The notes: generated from the letters alone by a model not told the origin. Shown: positions 1 through 7,648, numbered from the stretch's first letter. The stretch: DNA of 18,037 nt from Bacillota bacterium (GCA_023396555.1 JAEWWC010000255.1:1-18037), one strand, 5' to 3'. A program made the numbers and translations.

Positions 1-50
1 TTTGCGATGGTTTCTGTCAGATCCATGAAGCGCTTGTCCCATTTGTCCAT
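1..50 (-). CDS. comEB: dCMP deaminase (ComEB-like), N-terminal fragment
   Basis: Only the first 16 codons lie in the window, read leftward from an ATG at 50-48; the gene runs off the left edge. The visible peptide is MDKWDKRFMDLTETIA. The WDKRFM-x-L opening is typical of the deoxycytidylate deaminase family (ComEB/dCMP deaminase) in Firmicutes, which converts dCMP to dUMP for thymidylate synthesis using zinc. An AGGGG ribosome binding site sits seven bases upstream of the ATG, which supports this start. The zinc-binding HAE and PCxxC motifs lie outside the window and cannot be checked, so the name rests on the N-terminal signature alone. The gene is divergent from groES. Confidence 0.55.
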   Translation of the reverse strand, partial: MDKWDKRFMDLTETIA

Positions 51-241
51 TACAATACCCCTGATCCGGAAATTATCTTCATATAATTCAACATCGGAAG
101 GAAAAAGTCCTGCATTCACAGGTAAAATATAGTATTGAAGATATGATCGAGAATTATAAAGATACTTCCAGCAATCAGGCCATATTTTCAAATAAAACAT
201 AATATATGTGCAATTTAACGCCAAAACGCGAAAATTTGGAT
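51..241. other. AT-rich divergent intergenic region, no gene seen
   Basis: This stretch between the leftward deaminase-like gene and the groE promoter carries the deaminase ribosome binding site next to position 50. It is clearly richer in A+T than its surroundings. On the minus strand there is a TATAAT-like box at 158-153, but no convincing -35 element at the right spacing. I see no open reading frame with a ribosome binding site, no RNA gene and no terminator. Confidence 0.5.
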
Positions 242-270
242 TTGCCATGAATTGCTCTATATATTATGAT
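242..270 (+). promoter_or_regulatory. sigma-A promoter of groESL
   Basis: A -35 box TTGCCA (242-247) and a -10 box TATGAT (265-270) are separated by 17 bases. Transcription would start near 277, so the CIRCE operator at 279-305 lies at the very start of the transcript. This is the usual arrangement for HrcA-repressed groE operons. Confidence 0.8.
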
Positions 271-278
271 TAACACTG

Positions 279-305
279 TTAGCACTCAAATGAATCGAGT
301 GCTAA
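279..305 (+). promoter_or_regulatory. CIRCE operator (HrcA binding site)
   Basis: A perfect inverted repeat TTAGCACTC-N9-GAGTGCTAA lies just downstream of the groES -10 box. This is the canonical CIRCE element, bound by the HrcA repressor. HrcA requires GroEL for activity, so chaperonin supply feeds back on groESL transcription. Both arms match the consensus at every base. Confidence 0.97.
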
Positions 306-367
306 CAACCAAAAGGACATCACTTGGTTTTAAACAAATAAACATGTTTCAAGGAGGTTTATACATT

Positions 368-652
368 ATGGCCATTAAACCATTAGGCGACAGAGTCGTG
401 ATCAAGAGCCTTGAGAGCGAAGAGACCACGAAAAGCGGTATCGTTCTGACGGGCAGCGCAAAGGAAAAGCCGCAGACGGCTGAAGTCATCGCGGTGGGCC
501 CGGGCGGCATCGTGGACGGTAAGGAAGTCGTGATGACCGTGAAGCCCGGCGACAAGGTGCTTTATTCCAAGTACGCGGGCACCGAAGTGAAGGTGGACGG
601 CGCGGAGTACATCATCGTGCGTCAGAGCGACCTTCTGGCGACGGTTGAGTAA
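368..652 (+). CDS. groES: Co-chaperonin GroES (Cpn10)
   Basis: This 94-residue protein matches the usual Cpn10 length. GroES forms the heptameric lid that closes the GroEL folding chamber in the cytoplasm. The N-terminus MAIKPLGDRVVIK is typical. The mobile loop (about residues 17-33) keeps the hydrophobic IVL tripeptide that contacts GroEL. The C-terminal half has the expected GDKVLYSKYAGTEVK and EYIIVRQSDLLA segments. I chose the ATG at 368 because AAGGAGG lies at 351-357, ten bases upstream. An in-frame ATG at 266 lies inside the promoter and cannot be used. groEL follows 33 bases after the stop, so the two genes form one CIRCE-controlled operon. Confidence 0.97.
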   Translation: MAIKPLGDRVVIKSLESEETTKSGIVLTGSAKEKPQTAEVIAVGPGGIVDGKEVVMTVKPGDKVLYSKYAGTEVKVDGAEYIIVRQSDLLATVE

Positions 653-685
653 TTTTATTGGATAAGGAAGTAAGGAGGAATTAAC

Positions 686-2320
686 ATGGCGAAACAGATC
701 AAATACGGCGAAGAAGCCCGGCGTCTGCTGGAAGCGGGCGTAAACCAGCTGGCCGATACGGTTAAAATCACTCTCGGACCCAAAGGAAGAAACGTTGTTC
801 TGGATAAGAAATTCGGTTCTCCCGTCATCACCAACGACGGTGTGACGATCGCGAAAGAGATCGAACTCAAAGACCCGTTTGAAAACATGGGCGCTCAGCT
901 CGTTAAGGAAGTCGCGACCAAGACTAACGACATCGCGGGCGACGGCACCACGACGGCAACGCTGCTGGCTCAGGCCATCATTCGCGAAGGCCTCAAGAAC
1001 GTGGCGGCGGGCGCAAACCCGATGGGCATCAAGAAGGGTATCCTAAAAGCGGTTGACGCGACAGTGGATAGCCTCAAAAACATCTCCAACCCGATCACCG
1101 GTTCCACTGCGATCGCGCAGGTGGCGTCCATCTCCGCGGGCGACGAGGAAATCGGCCGCCTGATCGCGGAAGCGATGGAGAAGGTGGGTAACGATGGCGT
1201 CATCACCGTGGAAGAAAGCAAGACGATGATTACCGACCTCAAGGTCGTGGAAGGCATGCAGTTCGACCGCGGCTATGCTTCGGCTTACATGGTCACCGAT
1301 ACGGATAAGATGGAAGCGGTGCTCGACGAGCCGCTGATCCTCATCACGGACAAAAAGATCTCCAACATACAGGAAGTACTGCCGGTGCTCGAACAGGTCG
1401 TCCAGACGGGCAAGAAGCTGGTCATCATCGCTGAGGATGTTGAAGGCGAAGCACTGGCGACATTGATCGTCAACAAGCTGCGCGGTACGTTCACGTGCGT
1501 GGCTGTCAAGGCTCCGGGCTTTGGCGACCGCCGCAAGGCCATGCTGCAGGATATCGCGATATTGACCGGCGGCCAGGTCATCTCCGAAGAGATTGGCCTC
1601 GACCTAAAGGAAGCGAAGCTTGACATGCTGGGCAAAGCCCGCCAGATCAAGGTGGATAAAGAGAATACCACCATCGTGGAAGGCGCCGGCGATCCGTCCG
1701 AGATCAAGGCCCGCATCAACTCCATCAAGTCCCAGATCGAAGAGACGACCTCCGACTATGATCGCGAGAAGCTGCAGGAGCGACTGGCGAAGCTGGCCGG
1801 CGGCGTGGCTGTGATTCAGGTGGGCGCGGCGACCGAGACAGAGATGAAGGAAAGCAAGATGCGCATCGAAGACGCGCTGGCGGCGACCCGCGCGGCTGTG
1901 GAAGAAGGCATCGTGCCGGGCGGCGGCATCGCGCTGCTGCACTCCAGCAAGGACATCGTGAAGCTGATCGATGCGGTCGAGGGCGACGTGAAGACGGGCA
2001 TGCAGATTGTGCTGCGCGCGCTGGAGGAACCGCTCCGCCAGATCGCGTTCAACGCCGGCCTTGAGGGCAGCGTCATCGTTGACAAGATCAAGTCTCAGGA
2101 CAACGTCAACTTCGGTTACGACGCGGCGAAGAATGAGTACGGCGACATGGTGGTCAAGGGCATCATCGATCCGACCAAGGTGACGAGAAGCGCTCTGCAG
2201 AACGCGGCGTCCATCGCCTCGCTACTGCTCACCACCGAGAGCATCGTGTCGGATATTCCGGAAGAGAAGCCGGCGGCGATGCCGGGTGGCGCTCCGGGCG
2301 GAATGCCGGGCATGTATTAA
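686..2320 (+). CDS. groEL: Chaperonin GroEL (Cpn60)
   Basis: This 544-residue protein is full length for bacterial GroEL, the ATP-driven double-ring chaperonin of the cytoplasm. The N-terminal segment TVKITLGPKGRNVVLDKKFG and the GDGTTTAT nucleotide-binding motif (Asp near residue 87) are intact. So is the second equatorial segment (EDALAATRAAVEEGIVPGGG), whose Asp near residue 397 serves ATP hydrolysis. The C-terminus is the flexible glycine/methionine-rich tail (PGGAPGGMPGMY). The start is set by AAGGAGG at 672-678, seven bases before the ATG. Isoleucine is coded almost only by ATC and ATT, with two ATA codons, which fits a highly expressed gene. It is co-transcribed with groES. Confidence 0.98.
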   Translation: MAKQIKYGEEARRLLEAGVNQLADTVKITLGPKGRNVVLDKKFGSPVITNDGVTIAKEIELKDPFENMGAQLVKEVATKTNDIAGDGTTTATLLAQAIIREGLKNVAAGANPMGIKKGILKAVDATVDSLKNISNPITGSTAIAQVASISAGDEEIGRLIAEAMEKVGNDGVITVEESKTMITDLKVVEGMQFDRGYASAYMVTDTDKMEAVLDEPLILITDKKISNIQEVLPVLEQVVQTGKKLVIIAEDVEGEALATLIVNKLRGTFTCVAVKAPGFGDRRKAMLQDIAILTGGQVISEEIGLDLKEAKLDMLGKARQIKVDKENTTIVEGAGDPSEIKARINSIKSQIEETTSDYDREKLQERLAKLAGGVAVIQVGAATETEMKESKMRIEDALAATRAAVEEGIVPGGGIALLHSSKDIVKLIDAVEGDVKTGMQIVLRALEEPLRQIAFNAGLEGSVIVDKIKSQDNVNFGYDAAKNEYGDMVVKGIIDPTKVTRSALQNAASIASLLLTTESIVSDIPEEKPAAMPGGAPGGMPGMY

Positions 2321-2342
2321 TCCGTATAAAACAGAACCACAC

Positions 2343-2376
2343 AAAACGCGGGGAAATTGCTCCCCGCGTTTTTTAT
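2343..2376 (+). terminator. Rho-independent terminator of groESL
   Basis: A perfect 12-base stem (2343-2354 with 2361-2372, core CGCGGGGA/TCCCCGCG) with a six-base loop runs into a continuous T tract. It begins 22 bases after the groEL stop and closes the operon. Confidence 0.95.
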
Positions 2377-2408
2377 TGCTTCTCAAAGCTTTGGCAGGCT
2401 TATTTTGG

Positions 2409-2438
2409 TTGCTTTGCCGTATCCGATGGTTATATAAT
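2409..2438 (+). promoter_or_regulatory. Candidate promoter of the DUF5058/M20 unit
   Basis: A perfect TATAAT (2433-2438) is preceded at 18 bases by TTGCTT (2409-2414), a partial -35 match. The site lies between the groEL terminator and the GTG start at 2493, where a promoter is needed. The -10 box is strong and the -35 box is weak. Confidence 0.5.
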
Positions 2439-2492
2439 GAGCGTGTCATTTTCGTCTGTTTCTGACAATATTCGCGTAAGGGAGTGGTTTAG

Positions 2493-3236
2493 GTGGATTT
2501 CAAGAACGGCGCATATTTGTACATTATGGGTGTCTTAGTGATACTGTTTGTGCTGGCTCAGTCAGTCTGTTTTCTTGTGCGTGCAGTGCGCAGAGGGAAG
2601 CAGCTGGGCATATCGGCAAAAGTGATGAAGGAAGCCGCCATAACGAGCGGAACGTTTTCCATCGTGCCTTCCGTGCCTATCGTGCTGGCGATGATCGCGC
2701 TGGCGGCGACAATCGGTACACCGCTGTCCTGGATACGCCTGTCGGTTATCGGCTCCATGTCTTATGAGACCATCGCGGCGGGCAAGGTGCTGGAGGCCGC
2801 TCCGGGGGATATCACGCAGGCGGCATTCGCGAGCGTGATCTGGGTGATGACAATCGGCATCGTTGCGGGGCCGCTTTTCAACCTGTTCGGGCTCAAATGG
2901 TATCAGCGCAGACTGATCAGCGTAGGCCAGAAGGACTCCAAATGGAGCAAAATACTCACAGACGCGCTGTTCATGGGAATTATCGCCGTGATGGGAGGAC
3001 AGTTCATCGCCAAAGGCATCGCGGCTTTCGGCGGGTTGGCAGACGCAACAGTGACGGTGAACGGTCAGGCACAGCTGCTGACGCTGGGTACAGGCGTGGT
3101 CTTCATGCTCATATTCGGCGCGCTGATCAAGCTGACGAAGGCGAAGTGGCTGGAGAACTTTGCTCTGCCCGTGTCGATGCTGGGCGCAATACTGCTCTCC
3201 ATTGTTTACCACAATATGTTCAAGGGGGTGGCCTGA
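2493..3236 (+). CDS. DUF5058-type polytopic membrane protein
   Basis: This 247-residue integral membrane protein resembles the uncharacterised DUF5058 family. Hydrophobic segments lie at about residues 8-30, 55-76, 108-134, 154-178, 195-214 and 222-241, so roughly six membrane passes. A conserved-looking polar stretch, VIGSMSYE, follows the second segment at residues 85-92. Translation starts at GTG 2493, supported by AAGGGAG at 2478-2484. The next membrane gene begins one base after the stop, and an M20 peptidase follows. I infer that the two membrane proteins act together, perhaps as a transporter for a peptide or acylated amino acid. No transported substrate or direction is established by the sequence. 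I recognise the family but not a function. Confidence 0.75.
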   Translation: MDFKNGAYLYIMGVLVILFVLAQSVCFLVRAVRRGKQLGISAKVMKEAAITSGTFSIVPSVPIVLAMIALAATIGTPLSWIRLSVIGSMSYETIAAGKVLEAAPGDITQAAFASVIWVMTIGIVAGPLFNLFGLKWYQRRLISVGQKDSKWSKILTDALFMGIIAVMGGQFIAKGIAAFGGLADATVTVNGQAQLLTLGTGVVFMLIFGALIKLTKAKWLENFALPVSMLGAILLSIVYHNMFKGVA

Positions 3237-3237
3237 T

Positions 3238-3936
3238 ATGGTGAAGGAGCAGAGATTGATGCTGAGCGAATACGACGAGCGGACGCATCGCGTCGGGCGG
3301 ATATGGACAGCCGCCGCGCTGCTGCTGTTGATTGCGGTGCCACTGCTGTTCTGCCTGATATATGGTGTTGCGCCAGAATGGAACGCGTTCTGGAGGGGCG
3401 CTGTCGCGATTATCCCCATGTATTGGGCAATCGGCCTCATCGAAGTGTTCAACTATTCTCCCATGGTGGGTTCCGGCGGAACATACCTCGCATTTATTAC
3501 GGGCAACCTTGCCAACATGAAGGTGCCGGCGGCTCAGGTGACGCTGAGCAAGGCGGGTGTCAACGCGTCTTCGGAAGAAGGCGAAGTGCTATCCACCATC
3601 GCGGTGGCGGTGTCGTCCATTGTGACCACGCTGATACTGATCGTGGGTCTCGTACTCGTCATACCGATCACCAACTGGATCAACGCCGACCCGTTGCTGA
3701 CCGAGGTGTTCGACCTGTCCAACGGCTACGTGATTCCCGCGCTGTTTGGCGCATTGGGTGTGGTGTTCATCTCCAAGAGCTGGAGGCTGGCGGTGATACC
3801 CACTGTGCTGATGGTGCTGCTGTTCATACTGATACCCGGGCTGTTTGCCAGCGCCGGTATATTCATACCCGTGATGTCAATAGTCGCCGTGCTCATCGCG
3901 CGGTGGATGTACAAGAAGAATCGAATACAGGGGTGA
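3238..3936 (+). CDS. Small polytopic membrane protein, partner of the DUF5058 protein
   Basis: This 232-residue protein has hydrophobic segments near residues 20-43, 52-72, 118-144, 163-178, 183-203 and 207-224. Between the second and third lies a glycine-rich polar stretch (MVGSGGTYLAFITGN, residues 76-90) that could form a re-entrant or substrate-contacting loop. I do not recognise a named family. The ATG at 3238 is chosen because AAGGGGG lies at 3223-3229; an in-frame ATG at 3160 would overlap the upstream gene by 77 bases and has no such site. One base separates it from the DUF5058 gene and four from the peptidase, so the three are almost certainly translated as a unit. It may be the second subunit of a heteromeric transporter (inference). 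Confidence 0.7.
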   Translation: MVKEQRLMLSEYDERTHRVGRIWTAAALLLLIAVPLLFCLIYGVAPEWNAFWRGAVAIIPMYWAIGLIEVFNYSPMVGSGGTYLAFITGNLANMKVPAAQVTLSKAGVNASSEEGEVLSTIAVAVSSIVTTLILIVGLVLVIPITNWINADPLLTEVFDLSNGYVIPALFGALGVVFISKSWRLAVIPTVLMVLLFILIPGLFASAGIFIPVMSIVAVLIARWMYKKNRIQG

Positions 3937-3940
3937 TAAC

Positions 3941-5395
3941 ATGATCGTTCTCTATGCAATACTGGGGCTGCTGGCGCTGCTGATCGCGATGATGACGATC
4001 AATACCGTCTTTAAGCGCCCGGTCAAAGCAACGACCGGAAAGGCGGAGCTGCCGGACTTGGACGCGGATAAGCTCGCGGAGCATCTGTCCGGTTTGATTC
4101 AGCATAAAACGGTGACAGCCAATACTATGGATAGCTTCGACCGCGCGGCATTTCTGGGGCTTCACCAGTATCTGGAGAAAACATACCCGCTGCTGCACGC
4201 GGCACTGGAAAAGGAGGTTGTCAACGAGTACAGCCTGCTGTATAAGTGGAAAGGCACCGATTCGGATCAAAAGCCGTGGCTGATGATGGCACATATGGAC
4301 GTGGTGCCGGTGGACGAGAGAACAGCAGACAAATGGGAGCATGAGGCGTTCTCCGGAGATATCGCGGACGGCTATGTGTGGGGGCGCGGCGCTATCGATA
4401 TGAAGGGGCAGCTCGCCTGTATCATGGAAAGCGTCGAGTATCTGCTGGAACAGGGCTTTGCGCCCAAACGGGACATCTACATCGCACTGGGGCACGACGA
4501 GGAGAGCATGGGAACGCTGGGTGCACAGCACATTGTGGACCGGCTGAACGCTCAGGACGTGCGACTGGACTTCGTGATCGATGAGGGCGGCGTGGTGATG
4601 GACGGCAAGTCGCTGGGCATCAATGCGATGGTGGCCACCATCGGCATCTGTGAGAAGGGTTACGCTGATTTGCGCCTGGTGGCGGAATCGGCTGGCGGGC
4701 ACGCTTCAAGGCCGCCCAAGGAGACGGCTGTGGGCACGCTGGCCAAAGCTATCTTGGCGCTGGAGAAGCACAGGATGAAGCCCACGCTGAACGCGCCGCT
4801 GAAAGCGATGCTGGATGCGGTAGGCGGATATATGAAATTTCCGCTCAATGTGATTACTGCGAACCTCTTTATCACCAAGCCGCTGCTGCTGAAAGGACTG
4901 GGTGCAGGCAGTACCGGTTCGGCAATGGTGCGCACAACCGCCGCGCCCACGATGCTAAAAGGTTCCGGCGCACCCAACGTGCTGGCAGAGCGCGCGGAGG
5001 CGGTGGTCAATTTCCGCATTTCGCCGGACGATTCGCTGGAGAAGCTGCTGGCCCACGTAAAAAAGGTTGTGGGAAGCGATATAAAGGTCGAGGTAATTCA
5101 GGGCTATGATCCGTCTGTCTCGTCCCCGGTGGGCAGCGAAGCATACAGAACAATTGCGGCAACGGCGGCGGATATTTTTCCCGGCTATGTGGTATCGCCA
5201 TACCTCATGGTCGCGGCGACGGATTCGCGGCGGTATGCGTGCATTGCGGACGGTGTTTACCGTTTTCAGCCGTTTGCGTCGATGAGCGAAGACCTGGGAA
5301 CAATCCATGCGGCAGGGGAGCGGCTGAGCATTGAATCACTGCGTGAAGGGACGGCGTTCTTTATACAACTTGTAAAAAATGCGGATGAATGTTAA
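3941..5395 (+). CDS. Membrane-anchored M20 metallopeptidase, carboxypeptidase S / PM20D1-like
   Basis: This 484-residue protein has an N-terminal membrane segment (about residues 2-20) followed by a full M20 dizinc amidohydrolase. Visible metal and catalytic residues are His118 and Asp120 in AHMDVVP, bridging Asp153 in GRGAIDMKG, Glu187/Glu188 in GHDEES, Asp214 in VIDEGG and His456 in IHAAGERL. The length and the HMDVVPVD...W...F.G.I.DGYVWGRGA pattern fit the carboxypeptidase S/PM20D1 branch, which cleaves dipeptides or N-acyl amino acids. Basic residues (KRPVK) directly after the anchor suggest, by the positive-inside rule, that the enzyme faces the cytoplasm. Its ribosome binding site overlaps the end of the preceding membrane gene. 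I infer that it processes what the two upstream membrane proteins carry; the substrate is unknown. Confidence 0.88.
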   Translation: MIVLYAILGLLALLIAMMTINTVFKRPVKATTGKAELPDLDADKLAEHLSGLIQHKTVTANTMDSFDRAAFLGLHQYLEKTYPLLHAALEKEVVNEYSLLYKWKGTDSDQKPWLMMAHMDVVPVDERTADKWEHEAFSGDIADGYVWGRGAIDMKGQLACIMESVEYLLEQGFAPKRDIYIALGHDEESMGTLGAQHIVDRLNAQDVRLDFVIDEGGVVMDGKSLGINAMVATIGICEKGYADLRLVAESAGGHASRPPKETAVGTLAKAILALEKHRMKPTLNAPLKAMLDAVGGYMKFPLNVITANLFITKPLLLKGLGAGSTGSAMVRTTAAPTMLKGSGAPNVLAERAEAVVNFRISPDDSLEKLLAHVKKVVGSDIKVEVIQGYDPSVSSPVGSEAYRTIAATAADIFPGYVVSPYLMVAATDSRRYACIADGVYRFQPFASMSEDLGTIHAAGERLSIESLREGTAFFIQLVKNADEC

Positions 5396-5398
5396 TAT
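5370..5398 (+). promoter_or_regulatory. Candidate promoter of the degV gene
   Basis: TTGTAA (5370-5375) and TAATAT (5393-5398) are 17 bases apart and overlap the last codons of the M20 gene. It would give a leader of about 55 bases before the DegV start. No terminator separates the two genes, so read-through from upstream is also possible. Confidence 0.4.
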
Positions 5399-5461
5399 AT
5401 AAGCAGCTATATTTACTGTCTTATTGTCATCATCATACGTATTTTTATGAGGAGGGATTCC

Positions 5462-6337
5462 ATGCGTGATTATGTAATCGCCACCGACTCGGATACCGAG
5501 ATTCCTTTCACCTATTCGGATGAGCACAATATTCCGGTTTTTTTAATGCCGTATACCGTAAACGGTGAAGAACGGCTGTTTGATTTGGGCAGGAACACTG
5601 ATTTCAAGGCGTTTTATCAGGAACTGCGGGACGGCGCTGAGGCTGTCACATCCACGCGCCCGCCTGCGGATATTGCTGATTTCTTCCGTGAAATCGTGAA
5701 GGATGACAAGGAGGTTCTTTATCTCTCCTTTTCATCCGCGCTTTCCGGACACTATGACCTGACCCTGATGGCCAGAAACATGGTGTTGGAGGAGTACCCG
5801 GACGCGCGCATCGAGATCGTGGATACGCTTCGCATTTCGATGGGAGCGGGTGAACTGGTGATATACGCGCAGCAGCTCAAAGAGGAGGGCAAGTCGCTCG
5901 AAGAGGTTCGGGACTGGGTGGTCGCCAACCGGCAGCGCGCACATGCATGGTTTTCGGTGGACGACCTGAACTATCTGAAAAAAGGCGGACGGCTTTCCGG
6001 CGCGGCGGCGGCTATCGGCACGATACTTGATGTAAAGCCGATATTGAAACTCAACAGGGAAGGGAAGATCGTGGCGGCCGACAAGGTGAAGGGCAATAAG
6101 AAGATACTCAAATATTTTCTGAATGTCATACAGGAAAACGTCGAGCAACCCGAAGAACAGACAGCCTATGTGCTGCACGCGGACAGCATTGAAACCGCTA
6201 TAAAAATGAAACAGGCTATTGAAGAGAGCGTTGCATTCAGGGAGGTCAGAATTCAGGACATCGGGCCGGTCATCGGCTGCCATACAGGCCCGGGCGCAAT
6301 GGCGCTCATATTCATGGGCAAAGAAATGGTATCATAG
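5462..6337 (+). CDS. DegV family fatty-acid-binding protein (FakB-like)
   Basis: This 291-residue protein has normal length for the DegV/EDD fold. Family members (FakB) hold a fatty acid while the kinase FakA phosphorylates its carboxylate, feeding exogenous fatty acids into phospholipid synthesis. The N-terminal ATDSDTEIP, the TSTRP motif near residues 63-67, VDDLNYLKKGGRLSG near 166-180 and the C-terminal GPVIGCHTGPGAMALIF are visible. In the ligand loop the common SGTY is SGHY here (residues 95-98), so ligand choice may differ. The ATG at 5462 is preceded by GAGGAGGG; an in-frame ATG at 5447 lies upstream of that site. No fakA gene is in the window. A terminator follows directly. Confidence 0.88.
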   Translation: MRDYVIATDSDTEIPFTYSDEHNIPVFLMPYTVNGEERLFDLGRNTDFKAFYQELRDGAEAVTSTRPPADIADFFREIVKDDKEVLYLSFSSALSGHYDLTLMARNMVLEEYPDARIEIVDTLRISMGAGELVIYAQQLKEEGKSLEEVRDWVVANRQRAHAWFSVDDLNYLKKGGRLSGAAAAIGTILDVKPILKLNREGKIVAADKVKGNKKILKYFLNVIQENVEQPEEQTAYVLHADSIETAIKMKQAIEESVAFREVRIQDIGPVIGCHTGPGAMALIFMGKEMVS

Positions 6338-6349
6338 CAAAATCGTCGC

Positions 6350-6374
6350 AGGGCCGGTTCGCCGGCCCTTTTTA
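6350..6374 (+). terminator. Rho-independent terminator after degV
   Basis: A perfect 8-base stem AGGGCCGG/CCGGCCCT closes on a TTCG tetraloop and is followed by TTTTAAT. It starts 12 bases after the DegV stop. Confidence 0.92.
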
Positions 6375-6403
6375 ATGCGCTTAAGGATTTTAGATTTGAA
6401 TTA

Positions 6404-6412
6404 TGGTAATAT
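6404..6412 (+). promoter_or_regulatory. Candidate extended -10 promoter of the sirtuin gene
   Basis: TGG-TAATAT (6404-6412) is an extended -10 element lying between the degV terminator and the sirtuin start at 6445. No good -35 box is seen at the right spacing, which is tolerated for extended -10 promoters. Confidence 0.35.
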
Positions 6413-6444
6413 AAGGACATGCAAACCAGACAGGAGGCGGCTAC

Positions 6445-7158
6445 TTGAACGCAACATTGCAGGAATTGGCGGACCGGAGCCGCCGCATCGTTTTTTTCGG
6501 GGGCGCGGGCGTATCCACCGAAAGCGGCATACCGGATTTTCGCAGCGTGGACGGGCTGTACAGCCTCAAGTATAAATACCCGCCCGAGACCATACTGAGC
6601 CATACCTTCTTTGTGACGCACACGGAGGAGTTCTACGAGTTCTACCGCAATAAGATACTCATTACGGGCGCGCATCCCAATAAGGCACATCTGAAGCTGG
6701 CCGAATTGGAACAGGCAGGAAAGCTGACGGCGGTGGTGACGCAGAACATAGACGGTTTGCACCAGATGGCTGGCAGCAAAAAGGTGCTGGAATTGCACGG
6801 CTCCGTTCACCGCAACTATTGCCGGGAGTGCCGCGCCTTCTATGACATGGAGCATATCCGCCAAAGCGAGGGGGTGCCCCGCTGCCAGTGCGGCGGGCTC
6901 ATCAAGCCGGAGGTTGTGCTGTATGAGGAATCCCTTGACAATGCGGTGGTGGATGCAGCGGTGAAAGCGATATCCGAAGCGGACATGATGATCGTCGGCG
7001 GCACTTCACTGGCAGTTTATCCGGCGGCTGGGCTCCTCAATTATTTCACGGGCGACGCGCTGGTGCTGATCAACAAAACGCCCACGCCTTACGACAGGCG
7101 CGCGAAGCTGGTCATCAACGCGCCCATCGGGGAGACGCTGGGCGCGATGCGCGTCTGA
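6445..7158 (+). CDS. cobB: NAD-dependent protein deacylase, Sir2 family
   Basis: This 237-residue sirtuin removes acetyl or other acyl groups from lysines using NAD+. The Rossmann motif FFGGAGVSTESGIPDFRS (residues 17-34), TQNIDGLH (99-106) and catalytic His118 in LELHGS are intact. Four zinc cysteines are at 126, 129, 147 and 149, with an unusually tight CQC second pair. KPEVVLYEESL in the zinc-distal segment is typical of class-U-like sirtuins of Firmicutes. Translation starts at TTG 6445, supported by AGGAGG at 6432-6437, seven bases upstream; no ATG lies nearby in frame. It is monocistronic and converges on the AhpD-like gene with a 35-base gap that holds no terminator. Confidence 0.94.
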   Translation: MNATLQELADRSRRIVFFGGAGVSTESGIPDFRSVDGLYSLKYKYPPETILSHTFFVTHTEEFYEFYRNKILITGAHPNKAHLKLAELEQAGKLTAVVTQNIDGLHQMAGSKKVLELHGSVHRNYCRECRAFYDMEHIRQSEGVPRCQCGGLIKPEVVLYEESLDNAVVDAAVKAISEADMMIVGGTSLAVYPAAGLLNYFTGDALVLINKTPTPYDRRAKLVINAPIGETLGAMRV

Positions 7159-7193
7159 CGAACCTTTGCCAGCTACAGAGCATCTTAATGTCC

Positions 7194-7538
7194 CTATATG
7201 ACGCCGAGTTCGTCCAATGCTTCCCTGAACGTGGTGGCTACATACGATAAAGCCGGGCTTCCGCCCAGCGCCACAGCCACTGTCGCCGCCTCCATCAGTT
7301 CCTCGCGTGTGGCGCCCGCTTTGAGCGCCTCGCTGATGTGCCGAACGGCGCAGTGCCTGCAGCGGATGCACGCGCAGATACCGATGGCGATCAGATGCTT
7401 GGTTTTGGCATCCAGCCTGCCGGGGGTGAACACGCAGCTTTCCGTGTGCTCGAACGCGCTGAACACATCGGGCGCTTCCTTGCCCAATGCCTGCATGCCG
7501 TCGAGAAAACTGTCCATTGGTTTAATACTGAGACTCAT
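7194..7538 (-). CDS. AhpD-like carboxymuconolactone decarboxylase family protein
   Basis: This 114-residue, all-helical single-domain protein lies on the minus strand. It has the AhpD signature CxxC-x3-H: Cys60-Arg-His-Cys63 and His67. In AhpD-type members the cysteine pair acts in peroxide or thiol redox chemistry; other family members are decarboxylases, and the sequence alone does not decide the substrate. An extra cysteine run (CACIRC) precedes the motif. The ATG at 7538 is chosen because AAGGAGG (complement of 7544-7550) lies five bases upstream; a longer frame to 7613 lacks such a site. It is the only complete minus-strand gene in the window. Confidence 0.88.
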   Translation of the reverse strand: MSLSIKPMDSFLDGMQALGKEAPDVFSAFEHTESCVFTPGRLDAKTKHLIAIGICACIRCRHCAVRHISEALKAGATREELMEAATVAVALGGSPALSYVATTFREALDELGVI

Positions 7539-7648
7539 ATTGTCCTCCTTCCGTCTGGTAATATGGTTTGTTCGCAGCGCCGTAATTATCCGGCGATACA
7601 AAGCTTCACGCACAAGTGAGAGCGGCTAACCAAGTTGACATAAAGAAG

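Noticed and set aside
266..367. Longer GroES start at ATG 266
   Set aside because: It lies inside the -10 box and before the CIRCE operator, so it would not be transcribed; the ATG at 368 has a strong ribosome binding site.
2562..3452. Long minus-strand open frame (296 codons) over the DUF5058 pair
   Set aside because: It lies opposite well-supported membrane genes with good ribosome binding sites, has an arginine/histidine-rich composition typical of antisense frames, and shows no recognisable motif.
7635..7640. Perfect TTGACA in the gap before the YlxY-like gene
   Set aside because: The expected -10 position falls inside the terminator stem and has no TATAAT-like sequence.
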